In this document: piece by piece, positions 10,631-35,029 of the stretch | Layout of the letters: the number at the start of each line of letters is the position of its first letter | Position numbering within the stretch: position 1 is the first letter of the stretch | Assembly: GCA_951799425.1 (NCBI GenBank) | Contig: OX637396.1 | Location: 9,823,201-9,887,200 of the forward strand | DNA from: Ilex aquifolium | Lineage: Eukaryota; Streptophyta; Magnoliopsida; Aquifoliales; Aquifoliaceae | Direction: 5' to 3' | Length of the DNA: 64,000 nucleotides | Translations under genes and position numbers: made by a program | The notes under the pieces: generated by a model | Told to the model about the DNA's origin: nothing | Database searches by the model: none | What the model saw: the letters and a program-made list of their open reading frames with translations, nothing else

Positions 10631-10714
10631 TTATAACCCCTCTCTATCACTCCCAAATCTGCATCCAACCTCCATCTGTTTCTCTCTCTCACACACAAAC
10701 ACACACACAAGAAA

Positions 10715-13700
10715 ATGGCGAAGAAAACAACAATGGCTACCCTCTTCTCCGTTCTTGCCATATGGTCTTTCGCCAGCGTTCACTCTGCACACCATGCGGC
10801 ACCAGCACCAGCCGTGGACTGCTCGAACCTGGTGTTGAACATGGCGGACTGTCTCACCTTCGTTACCAGCGGTAGTACCGTGAATAAGCCTGAGGGAACT
10901 TGTTGTTCTGGGTTGAAGACGGTGCTGAAAACCGACGCAGAGTGTCTCTGTGAGGCTTTCAGAAACAGTGCTCAGTTGGGTGTCACTTTGAATGTCACCA
11001 AGGCTTTCAGTCTACCCTCTGCTTGTCATGTCTCTGCTCCTTCTGTTAGCAACTGTGGATGTGAGTGACTTCTTCTAATACTTGTCCTCTGGGATTCTTT
11101 ATACATTTTGCTCCTTTTTTGTTTCCCGAGAAAATTTTCTCATTGCGACTGCTTATCTCCCTTTTAAGGCTTTCGTTACCCAGTTCTCTCTCTTTTTGTT
11201 TCTAGACCCTTTTTGCACCTGTTTTTTTTTTTGGAGGAGGGGGGTCCTGATCTCTTTATTCTCCTGTTTATTTCCCGAGAAAATGATCTTATTGGGACTG
11301 CTCTGTTTTATCTCCGTTGGAGGTTTTCTTTTCCCAGTTCTCTCTGTTTCTCGAGAAAATGTTTTTTTTTTCTTTCTTAGAATGGCTTTCCGTCTTTTTA
11401 GGCTTTTATCTCCCTTGGTCTTTTGTCTCCATACTGAATGTTTCTCGAGAAAACCCTTTCTTTCTTTAAGCTTTTTTTTTTCCCTGGCTCCGGTAGATAA
11501 GGTTTTTCTTACCCAGTTATCTCTGTTTGTTTCTGGAGAAAATTTTTTCGCAGAAACGTTTTCCTTCTCATCAGGCTTTTATATTTGGCTCCTACTTTTG
11601 TATTATTTTGTCTTTTAGGTTTTTCTCGCATTTTTTTTCTGTTTGCTTTCCAAGACAATTTGCTCTCTAGGATTACTCTTATTTCTCATTGAAGCTTTAT
11701 TTTCTTGGTCTAACAATTTCGCTGTAAATTTTCTCCCATTCTCCCTAGGGTTTTATCTGGCCACCTTTCCTCCATTTCCCTGGTTTTCACTTCGTTTTTG
11801 GCTTTGTTTACTTGCTTACATTGTCTCAATGTTTGATTATAGGAACTTTAGTTGGCTTTTCTCTGTTTAATTGCATTATTGGCATGCTTCACTCTGTTTG
11901 TTTCTCGGGAAAAGTACTTTCATGGAAAAGTTCATATTCTATTATACCCATATATGCATTGTTTTTTGAGTCTGGAAATTTACAAGATTTTTTTTTTCTG
12001 GTTTTTTTTTTTGGACAGTGAGTGTTGTTCCTGGTGCAGCTCCTGGTATGTAAATGATCTTATATTTGACATTTTTCATACTCTGTTTATGTTTGCTTTC
12101 TGCTTTGATTTAGTGTTGGTCATAAATTTTTAAATATGGTTATGCCTGTGGATTTGGATTTGATCTTTTGATTCTTCATTACCTTGTTTCTTTTAAATCC
12201 TGATCTAACAAAAGAGAATGTTGTTATTATTATTCACCATGCATTATGTGAGTGTGCCATTTATATATACTTTGGAGAAGAGCAATCCTATTAGGACCTA
12301 ATTTACTGATCTAATATGCTGACCTAATTCACTATGATCCTTAGATTGACTGTGGACTCCATCAAACGTTAGAACTTACCGTTGATCAAATGGTTTTACT
12401 GAAATCACGTCATTATGTTAGTAAATTATGTCCAATTTTTAGGTTCAAATAGGATTACTCTTTGTAGAAAAAAAAGTATTCGGGAGGATCTTAGTAATGT
12501 GATTGATAGAAACTAAATTATTTTATGCTATTAAAAATTGTTTTTGTTTCACATTTGTGTTTAAAGCCTATTTTTATATTGTTGGAGAAAAGCCTCTAGG
12601 ATGATGTTCTTGTTTGAGTATGTCTTTTCACTCCACTCTTCTCCAACTTGTCCCTCATCTTTTGGTCTAATTACTTGTTTTGCCATTTATGTATAAAGTA
12701 TCACATTGGTTAATCAATACTCAACCATCTGCTCTGGACACATTCACGTGGCTCTCTATTGCTGTGTCTGCATTGCTGTTCTTCCCAAGTGTTTATGGTG
12801 AAATGGGTCATTTCGTTTATAGGAAGCACAGGACTTGGGACCAAGCATTTGATTTTTGGATAATCCTACATGGATAAAAGAAGATAGAATATAGAATCAA
12901 GATATTGTGGCAACCGCCGACTTAGTAATGCTTTTATTTTTTGTTTCATCGTTGGTCTTACAAATCCAAATTATCCGACCATTGAATGAAGAGCTATTTA
13001 GATATGTGGTAATCAATTTGCCTAATGTAGGTGCTAATGTTTTGTTTGGTATGATGGAAAAGTGGAAGCATATAAAATTGAAAGGGTGAAAAGTTAGTAG
13101 GATATATAAGATATCATGTTTGGTAAGGACTCATCAAAATCTATCCCTCCAAAATTAGGAGAAAAAGTGGATGAACATTTAATGATGTGTGTTGAAATAT
13201 ATGTTATTTGCTTTTATACCCCCTAATACATGCACATATACTATTTATCTATTACATATTATGTAAACTTTAATTTTCTATATAGATACAATGTTAAAAT
13301 ATGTATCTATATTTTTTCCTTCCTTTCACTTTTTCATTCAAATCAAACACAAAAATTAATCCTTCTTACTTTTTTTTCCCTCTAACCAAGCACAAATAAT
13401 GTAATGTATCTTTCCTACTTTCTTCCTTTCATCTTTCCATCCCCTACCAAACACCCCATAACCCTTCAACTTTAGCCAATATGTCTTTCTGCCAAGGAAT
13501 GAAACCATTGTTTACATATTTGATAATCAATGTGCCTCATATCGGTTCTTAGCTTTAATTAAACAGGTTCCTTTCCCCTTCAACTTTGGTTAATGAATTT
13601 AGCCCCCCTTCACCCACTCTCGTGTCAGGGGAAGCTAATTTTTTGTGTTTCTTGATTACAGAACGAAGCCTTTGGTAGGCCTAGATACGGGAATCCTCTG

Positions 13701-14060
13701 TTGTTGCAACTTGGATGAGACTTGAAAATTGTCCTTAATTAAGTGGTTCCAAACTCGCGCATATATAGGAAGAAAAATGTGATTGTGATTACTTTATATG
13801 AGAGGAATGTTGAAAATATAAGCTGGTTTAATTTATGGCTTCAATTGTTGTAAAGTGTACCGGTTTAAACACTTATTTCTAATTGTATGCTGCCAGCTCT
13901 TGCGCCGGTGACTGTCTCTCCAGACTCCACTGCTGCTGCTCCTATCGTTGTGGGAGCTAACGAGTTTGCTCCAGCTCCGGCCCCAGCAAGCTCAGGTGGT
14001 TCTGTGCTTGCCATTTCTGCTATTCTTACGCTGGTTGCTGCATCTCTCTCTTTGTTCTGA
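10715..14060 (+). CDS. GPI-anchored non-specific lipid-transfer protein (LTPG/xylogen-like)
   Basis: Three exons: 10715-11060, 12019-12045 and 13897-14060, with GT-AG introns and all junctions in phase 1. The product is 178 residues. Residues 1-25 are a secretion signal. The eight-cysteine lipid-transfer motif is complete: C36, C46, C63-C64, C77-x-C79, C104, C114, closing with the typical SNCGL. A Pro/Ala/Ser-rich linker follows, then a hydrophobic C-terminus (about the last 22 residues) that fits a GPI-anchor signal. Such proteins bind lipids at the plasma membrane or cell wall and take part in cuticle or suberin formation. An alternative in-frame ATG lies at 10733. The 5' UTR is CT- and CA-rich. 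A MITE abuts the promoter and another lies in intron 2. The nearby gag element (ends 9097) is unrelated. Confidence 0.93.
11122..11913 (+). repeat. Palindrome-containing degenerate repeats in LTPG intron 1
   Basis: The T-rich intron carries TTTCYCGAGAAAA or close variants at 11122, 11271, 11347, 11441, 11531, 11647 (degenerate) and 11901. Several are preceded by ACCCAGTTCTCTCTGTTTG-like sequence. Spacing is 76-254 bp, so this is an old expanded tandem repeat of about 80-100 bp built round a CTCGAG palindrome. The open frame through it (11082-11618) is low-complexity Phe/Leu/Ser and not a gene. Confidence 0.75.
12280..12460 (+). mobile_element. Small MITE in LTPG intron 2
   Basis: Inverted ends GAGCAATCCTATTAGGACC and, read from the other end, GAGTAATCCTATTTGAACC. 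Flanks TTTGGAGAA (12271-12279) and TTTGTAGAA (12461-12469) match at 8 of 9 positions. A 9-bp duplication suggests Mutator-type mobilisation. Confidence 0.65.
13040..13457 (+). mobile_element. Possible TIR element in LTPG intron 2
   Basis: Long, imperfect inverted ends. The left reads GTTTGGTATGATGGAAAAG, and the right read in reverse gives GTTTGGTAGGGGATGGAAAG. No clean target duplication was found, so boundaries are approximate. Confidence 0.4.
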
Positions 14061-14393
14061 GATCCTTTGTTAGTACTCCTTTTTAGAGATGAGGGAAAGA
14101 GCAAATGGGTGACCGTTGTGACAGTTTGGTTTTTTTAGATTTGATATTGGGGTACTGTTATTACATATTACTAGGTTATTACATAATACATATTACTAGG
14201 TCTTTTTGATGTGGGAGCTTGGGTATTAGATATATTTTCATTGAACGTGTTATGGATCTTGATTCTGCTGTATTGATTGCTATTTCAGTTTTTTATCAGT
14301 CTCTTTCTTGTAGTCTTATTTGGGTTATTCTCTTGGCTTTCTTTTGATCAATGTATTGGCCTCTGTCAACAGAAATTCTAAATATTGCTAGGG
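14061..14393. other. 3' flank of LTPG
   Basis: 3' untranslated and intergenic sequence with a short internal repeat TTACATATTACTAGG near 14160-14200. No canonical AATAAA was found close to the stop. Confidence 0.4.
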
Positions 14394-14401
14394 AATTCAA
14401 G

Positions 14402-14645
14402 TAGGGTTGATAATCAAGTCAAACTATTTGAGCTTAGATCGGGTTCAACTTGTTTTTTAAATGAGTTGAGTTTGAATAATTTTTTGGACTCGACTCATTT
14501 ATATGTAAAATAGTCAAACTACGTGAGTTCGACTCGTTTAAGACTTGGTTCGTGCTTGACTTGTTGAACAAATTTTTAGGCTTATTTTAAAAAAAGAGTT
14601 TGATAGGCTTGAACTCCGCTAAGTTCAACTTGGTTATCGGCCTTA
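14402..14645 (+). mobile_element. Dispersed repeat related to the hAT MITE at 51371
   Basis: Starts TAGGGTTGATAATCAAGTC and shares ordered blocks with 51371-51649: AAATGAGTTGAGTTTGAA, TTTTTTGGACTCGACTC, TTTATAT and AATAGTCAAACTA-like. Its own target duplication is not convincing, so it is probably a degraded member of that family. Confidence 0.5.
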
Positions 14646-15072
14646 GTTTTGAGTGTGGCCTATGACCATGCATTTAAGCATATAAATAGACTCTTTTTGA
14701 GTTCTTTTTTATCAAATTACCACAATTTTATAACTCTTCTCCCTTATATTAGTGATGATTAACTTCCTAATTTATCTTAGTTTTTACATAAAAACATAGT
14801 TTAAATTTATATTTTTCGATGCAAAAAATAATAATATGCTCATACCTTATCAAAACTTAATCCAAACATGATGTAGATGGGATAAGATAAAATTGCACAA
14901 CACTAATATGGATTGTATTGAAATTAAATTTTCAATTACTTTTTATCCATTGTTATACCCGAATTAAACATTTGTTACCCAACCTATCACTATCAATACT
15001 GCTCCTCCCCTACCCACATGATCACATTTCCACTATCCCTCGGCTGTTTTAATTTTGTGACCAGGAAATTGA
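14646..15072. other. Intergenic, nothing recognised
   Basis: AT-rich sequence between two repeat elements. No gene or RNA feature is supported. Confidence 0.4.
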
Positions 15073-15288
15073 TTTTTTTTTTTTTTAACGGTCAAAGTGT
15101 CGGACCAATATACGTGCACGTCGACTAATCCACTTTCTAGTTCAATTAAAGATAGACTATCCACGTCGAGATTAGGATATTAATGAGAAATAAATTTCTC
15201 ATGATTTAGTCCCAAAAAATTGTCAAGAATCGAACTCAGGACGCTGGGTTTATAGCTCATTCCTGTTACCACTTGACTTACATTAGGT
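15073..15288 (-). mobile_element. tRNA-derived SINE
   Basis: Read on the minus strand, a tRNA-like head near 15288 has an A-box-like TAAGTCAAGTGGTAACAGG and a B-box-like GAGTTCGATTC, and the element ends in an A-run (T-run at 15073-15086 on +). The fragment at 3889-3966 shares the 3' half, which confirms a repeated family. No anticodon stem or loop of a working tRNA is preserved. Confidence 0.65.
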
Positions 15289-15350
15289 TTAGGGTTCTCT
15301 CATGCAACTTGTGAACTGTCCTACCATATTAAGTTAAGTCCAAGCTAATA

Positions 15351-15654
15351 GGGAAAATTATACTTTATACCTTCAAATATTTAAGAATTTTCACTTCACT
15401 TTAAATATTAAATTTTTAATATTATATCTTTGATATATTAAAATCGTTGTAATGTAACATTTCTGTTATCTTCCACTATTCATTATGTCAACGCGTCAAT
15501 ATGATGATTTTTATTGGAAAAAAACAATAACAGTTAACAGAAATGTCACATTTTACACTTTGAATATATTAAGAATGAAATATAAAAAAATTAATCTTTG
15601 AATGTGCAAAATGAAAATTCTTAAATATTTCAAGGTAGAAAATGTGATTCTCCC
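15351..15654 (+). mobile_element. Mutator-type MITE, family M1
   Basis: Inverted ends GGGAAAATTATACTTTATAC and, reversed, GGGAGAATCACATTTTCTAC, with the next ~25 bp also inverted (CTTCAAATATTTAAGAATTT against CTTGAAATATTTAAGAATTT). Flanks AAGCTAATA and AAGCCAATT match at 7 of 9. The same family occurs at 49807-50080 with a perfect 9-bp duplication. Confidence 0.7.
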
Positions 15655-16300
15655 AAGCCAATTATAATTTATATGTCATTCAACAAGGCCAAGGGGGACC
15701 TGGGGCTTCCCACATCGGGGAAGTCTTGGGGTGTGTGTGTGTATATTAGTGTCAACCAACTCTTCCCTTTTAAGGGGTTGAGTTGGTTTGACTGTTAGGT
15801 TTTATCGTTTCTTGTCCAAAAAAAAAACAAGGCCAAGACTCTGCCCTTTTCCCCCTTGATATGCTCTCCAGGCTCCCACTGGTGACACGTGTCCCATCAC
15901 AGTCACCCTCTTGCTCTCAAGATCTATACTGAATGATGTCATCCCTGAAACAAGTGGAAAATTCTACGGTACTAAATTTGTTTTTTAAAAGGTAAAATTA
16001 TAATTTAAAAAAAAAAAATTATAACAGCTCAAAGAAAAGCTATGACACCCATAATTCATCATGAAAATTTTGGTATCAATTACAACCTTCTATGATCAAG
16101 CATGCTCTTTAAAATTGTAATATACACCTCAAAAAAATTAAAACTTTACTTTAAAAAATTATAATTTTCGATACAATAAACATGTCGTTGCTTTGAATGT
16201 AAGATAAGAAAAAACTTTGACATCTGAAATTGCATGCCTTGTGCAGTCAGTTGATAGGGTAGCAAGAAAAAACTATTTAGACCGAAGCTTCCAAAAGGCT

Positions 16301-16990
16301 AGGGCGTGTTTGGTTAGGTTTTCAAAAATTGTTTTTTGTTCTCAAAATTTCAAAAATATCTAAAACTTGGGGCCTGTTTGGTTTGCGTTTCAAAAACAGG
16401 TATCCGAAAACAGTTTTTGAGAAGAGTTTTAAGAAAATGGTTTTGATATTTTTTGAGATAAAAAACTTGTTTGGTTAGATGATTTCAAAAACAATTTTAC
16501 AGAACAGAAAATAGTAAAACCTGTTTGAACAGCCTAAATATATGTTTGAACAGTAATTCAAACATTAATAAAAAAATATAAGAACGTTATTTTTAGATTG
16601 ATAATTTCATAAAAAAAATTCAATAAACCAAACTTTAAAATATAATATATATTATAATATATAAATTAATATAATAGTTATATATTATAATATTCTATTC
16701 TATTATAATATATATTATATAATAGTTATATATTATAATATTCTATTATATTATAGTTATATATATATATTTATAAATTCTTATATATAAATTCGTAGAT
16801 ATATATATGCATATATATACCAATTTATATATATATTTATAAATTCGATATATATAAATTCGTAGATAAATATATACATATATATACCAATTTATATATA
16901 TATTTATATACGAATTTGTAAATATATATATATATATGAATTTATAAATATATATATATGTATAAATAAATATATATTTATATACGAATT

Positions 16991-17042
<52 letters not shown>

Positions 17043-17276
17043 GAGAGAGAGGAAGAAGTAAAAAAAAAAAAGAATGAAGAAATTTGCTCCTAAGGAGACT
17101 CGAAGGGCGGACCTCATTAAAGTCCAAAATTGTTCTCCTTGTTTTCTATTTCTTTGACTCAATTCTCCAAATTTTCTAAAATTTGGAGAACAAAAAAGCT
17201 AAACAAACAAGTTTTGGGTGTTTTTGAAATTTTGAGAACAAAAAACAGTTTTCGAAACACAAACCAAACACGCCCT
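16301..17276 (+). mobile_element. TIR element with AT-rich core
   Basis: The inverted ends start AGGGCGTGTTTGGTT at both termini. The shared inner block TGTTTTTTGTTCTCAAAATT gives inverted repeats of about 55 bp. The core is dominated by TA/ATA-rich simple sequence (16640-17040), including a (TA)n tract at about 16997-17040. No target duplication was recognised. A second GGGGCCTGTTTGG-like end at about 16370 may indicate a nested or partial copy. Confidence 0.6.
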
Positions 17277-17700
17277 TGTTTGTTTAATTTTTTTGTTCTC
17301 TAATTTTTTGAAAATTTTGGGAATTGAGATATGATTTTAGAGAATAACAAAATGATGTTTTCATTGTTTTCTAAGGCAAAATGAAAACAAGGAAAACAAC
17401 CTATCTCCAAATTAATGAGGTCTCTCTTTCGAGTTTCATTGGAGACAAAAAAGAGAGACTGTTTCATTTTCTTCAAAACCACCTCATTGAGCTCCCTCTA
17501 TGTCTGTTCATTCTTCTTCTCCATCTCTCTCTCTTTCTGTCTGTTCATTCTTCTTCTCCGTCTCACTGAGCGTCTGTGTGTGTGTTTCTCTGTCTCTATT
17601 TGTTGTGGTTGTTACCTAATAGTTGTGCTGTTGTCTTCGATGGTGGTTGTGGGTTTCGGTGGTGATTCACTGTACTTCGGTGGTTGTTGTTCACTATATG
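17277..17700. other. Intergenic, CT-rich, no gene
   Basis: CT- and GT-rich spacer to the left of duplication copy A. Open frames here are low-complexity. Confidence 0.4.
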
Positions 17701-17820
17701 GCTATATGGGCAACAATGAGAAGGTGTTTACAGGGCTAATCTTATAAAGAAGTAATTAAGGCACTAATTTTTTGTGTAATGCTTCTGTCTGCAAATGAGG
17801 TACTTCTCCAACCCCCCTCT

Positions 17821-17844
17821 CCCCCCCCCCCCCCCCCCCCCCCC
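17821..17844 (+). repeat. Poly-C tract
   Basis: 24 consecutive C. The equivalent tract in copy B (40835-40854) has 20. Confidence 0.9.
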
Positions 17845-18318
17845 GTTTTCTCTGCTCATAAAACATCCATGTTTACCAAATGCTGGTTGACTCATCTTTA
17901 TAGCAAGCCTTAAGAGGGTGGCGTATAAGTCAATATAGCCATAATTAAGAATCGTGTAGTTAGGATTCAACTGCATCATCATATAAACCTTGTGATCTAT
18001 CTATTATAGAAATATCAAGGCATATGATGTAGCCAAATTCCATCCGCACGATTCTCATCTTGGAGTTGTGTTGGACTTAAATTCTCTCTCTCTCTCTAAG
18101 TCAATTCAACTTGATCCACACTTCTCATTGGTGACCTTTTCAAACTCACAATCTATATATACCTTTCCATGATGTGAGATTTTGACAAACAATAAGTACA
18201 AAATTGCAAAGCAATTCTCTTTAATTAATATAGTTGACATAGGAAAAGAAGAAAGTATATTCTTATTGTCCAAGTAGTATTAATGTGTCAATGTTCATAC
18301 TCCAAAGACAAGCTATGT

Positions 18319-18640
18319 TTAAGTACCAGAATACAATAATTTTGAAACAAAATTACTAAACTACAACACTTTTAAACATACTTATCAAAGTAAGACATTT
18401 TTTAAAAAAGTGGGGTCAACAATTATGTTTTTTAACAAAAACATGGTTTATGAAAAGTATTTAAAAGCGTGATTGTTGAAAAAATCATACTTTTATTTAA
18501 AAACGGGGTCAGCAACCCCTTTTTTAACAAAAGTGAGATCAACAATTCTGCCTTTAAAAAGTGTCGTAATTTGGTAAATAAGTTCAAACATACTGTAATT
18601 TGATAATTTTATTGCAAAATTGCCGTATTTTGATACTTAA
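18319..18640. mobile_element. Palindromic MITE abutting the ALD1-A stop codon
   Basis: Inverted ends TTAAGTACCAGAATACAATA and, reversed, TTAAGTATCAAAATACGGCA. The similarity continues ~80 bp inward, including AACATACTTATCAAAGTAAG against AACTTATTTACCAAATTACG. The element ends 10 bp beyond the stop codon of ALD1-A and would form the 3' UTR. The same insertion is present in copy B. Confidence 0.7.
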
Positions 18641-18650
18641 TGCCACTTAT

Positions 18651-25581
<6,931 letters not shown>

Positions 25582-25852
25582 TTAATAACTGTTAACATAA
25601 AGGGACTATGCACTTATAAGCAATTGAGATTGCAAGAATCTATGCTGCAAAGATCACTAAAAACTGTTTCATACTCCTAAATTTTTCTTTTTCGGTAAGG
25701 CACTCTTAATTTTAGCAATAAAAGAAGAAGTTTGAGCCTCTCCCACTTTTAAAGTTTCTACTGTAACCTTCTAAAGTGGTAGCTGTGATGAAGACATGGA
25801 GGATAACTACTCGACCGAAAGTTTCAGCTCGAGAAAAGTTAAGACAACCAAG

Positions 25853-33020
<7,168 letters not shown>

Positions 33021-33055
33021 TCAAACTTTTTTCTTCAGCGCTTCAGATTCACTCA

Positions 33056-33079
33056 CTCTCTCTCTCTCTCTCTCTCTCC
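33056..33079 (+). repeat. (TC)n in the TGS1 5' leader
   Basis: Pure TC repeat of about 24 bp, i.e. a GA repeat on the sense strand, about 57 bp upstream of the TGS1-like ATG. GA repeats are frequent in plant 5' UTRs. Confidence 0.85.
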
Positions 33080-34271
33080 AGTTATGACTTATGTGTACCG
33101 TTTGATTAATATTTAAAGAGGCCGTTTGAAACCAAGGAAACACCCACACTTTTCTGAATTTAAAATTTGACACTTCGCTCGGGTCTTAAAGAAAAAATAT
33201 TGGCAATTCGCTTAAGTCTCCGATCACCCGGAATTTATCTTCCATGAATTTTTGAGTTCAGATGTAGTAGTCATTTTTGAGTTCAGATGTAGTAGTCTTT
33301 GAACTGATTGTAAAGAAGATTTTATTAAAATGGGTGAAAATAGGCTCAGACACGGGACTGCAATATCAAAAAAAAAAAGAATCGTTTAAATATCGTTTTA
33401 TAAAAAAAATAATTGTATTAAATTATATTAACTGGCTTGTTTAATTATGATATTATTAAAAAAATAATGTATTAGACGGTTTTTGATCGGTTCAACGGTT
33501 TGACCCCGGTTAGGAGATTGGTTGACCGGTTCATCGGGTTGACCCGTTGGGCCGGACCAGATTTAAAAACACTGTTTCATGGCATCTTGGTTTTTTTTTA
33601 GCACAACTTACGGCAGGTGCTGGCATCTTGTGGAGTTTCTTGGTGCTTTACATGTGCAAAATGAATTCTTTATCTAAGTACCGTAGGCCACTTGCCATGA
33701 ATCTATGCAAACTGAGTTGTGTTTCAAATCAATTATGTACGGCATAGATCTCAAGGAGAGGGAATATATGCATGTGCATCAAACAACTATGTCATGTGAA
33801 GCACACCACAACCCGATGCATTATTCATGGGTGTTAATGGTACGATTTTCAAGTCAACTCATTGTTGAATTAGGGTAACAACTCATTGTTGCTTTAATGA
33901 GTTGAATATTATTTACTTACAATATTCACAGTGAAATTCATCAGAACGGTCGCAGAAAAGATGCTCACTCAAGGTACGTAAGAGGATATTCGTCATATCA
34001 AACACAAATATGAATCCAATGAATACTTTAGCGGAACATAATTCATGTAGTCGATCTTAAAAACAAAGATGCCCAATGCACGACAGCAAAAATCAAATCA
34101 AGAAAAGTAGTGATAATTCACTTGGAACTAGACCATGAAAAATTTATCATTTGTGGGAGTGAGTGGAACCCACTAGTCTAATTGATTTGGTATACAAAAT
34201 TTGGTAAACAATTTAGTAAGAATAACACTCAAATTGATTTTACTACCCTTCAAGTGATAGTTCAGATGTAG
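33080..34271. other. TGS1 upstream region and repeat remnants
   Basis: Probable promoter region of the TGS1-like gene (minus strand), then spacer. At about 33475-33585 a CGGTTCAACGG / TTGACCGGTTC-rich stretch resembles the ends of the hAT MITE at 60696 and is probably a decayed relative. A segment at 34150-34230 (TACAAAATTTGGTAA) resembles 31690-31740. No gene was recognised. Confidence 0.45.
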
Positions 34272-34276
34272 GAAAG

Positions 34277-34877
34277 TGATGATGCACAAATTCGACTTTG
34301 CACATCACTAGTCAAGTAAGTTGGAAATAAAGTAATAATTAAAGTAGAGAGAGACGAGATTTATAGTGGTTCGGTCAGTTTGACCTACGTCCACTTTGGA
34401 ATGGCAGAGGGTTGCCGGTATTTTATTGATTCCGATGAACGGAGAGTTACAGATTGGAGAGGAAGATGAGTTTTATGCTCTATTGAGTGTGATCTGCCTT
34501 CTTCCTTCTTCCTTCTTCCTTCTGTGTTCTAATCCCATCCTTCCCCAAGTGTGGGAGAAGCTTACATTTTATAGTCATTCTCCAACAGAGTGGAGCTATT
34601 AAGTGGCAAATATCTGGCTATCCTGATGGAACTTGCAGATTCTTCTCAACGGGTGTGACCGTTGAGGAGCTCCCCACGAGACTCGGTCCAAGTTGACTGC
34701 TTCCAAGGTGGTAGAGAAGGTAAGGTTGCTCTCTGGATCTTTGTAGCTAAGCCGAGGCAGCTCTGTGGTGCACTTAATTGAGCTTGAATCTTATTGGGCC
34801 TGAGTCTTCATAAGTTTGAGCCTTTAATTGCAACTGGGCTTCAGTATGGTTTTGGTCCTTTTGGGCCTGACCCATCA
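34277..34877 (-). repeat. 3' LTR of element 2
   Basis: 601 bp. On the + strand it starts TGATGATGCACAAATT and ends CCTGACCCATCA. It is next to the target duplication GAAAG and the polypurine tract. Confidence 0.95.
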
Positions 34878-34895
34878 TTTGCCCCTCAATGCCCC
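34878..34895 (-). other. Polypurine tract of element 2
   Basis: On the element's coding strand it reads GGGGCATTGAGGGGCAAA, immediately before the 3' LTR. Confidence 0.75.
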
Positions 34896-35029
34896 ATGTC
34901 CCAGGAAACTTGGTGAAAGGGGCATTTATTTGAATCCTGAGTTCTTGGTGGTGGAGACTTTCTTTGCTAGATGACTCTTCCCTTACATGATGCATTTTTT
35001 CTTTTGGGCAGTTTTGGCAAGATCTCCAA

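Noticed and set aside
11082-11618. 178-codon frame after LTPG exon 1
   Set aside because: Lies inside intron 1 and is low-complexity Phe/Leu/Ser. Splicing to 12019 is supported by phase and the conserved NCGLS join.
15700-15830. TTCCCACATCGGGGAAG segment as a solo TRIM LTR
   Set aside because: Similar motifs occur in TRIM LTRs, but no boundaries, primer site or target duplication could be shown.
16746-17162. 138-codon Ile/Tyr-rich frame
   Set aside because: Translation of TA-rich simple sequence inside a TIR element.
25758-25782. Alternative tiny terminal exon for TGS1
   Set aside because: Possible by phase and stop, but simple termination at TAA 25853-25855 needs no extra splice and is preferred.
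33475-33585. Complete hAT MITE related to 60696
   Set aside because: Only one CGGTT-rich end is visible. No opposite end or duplication.
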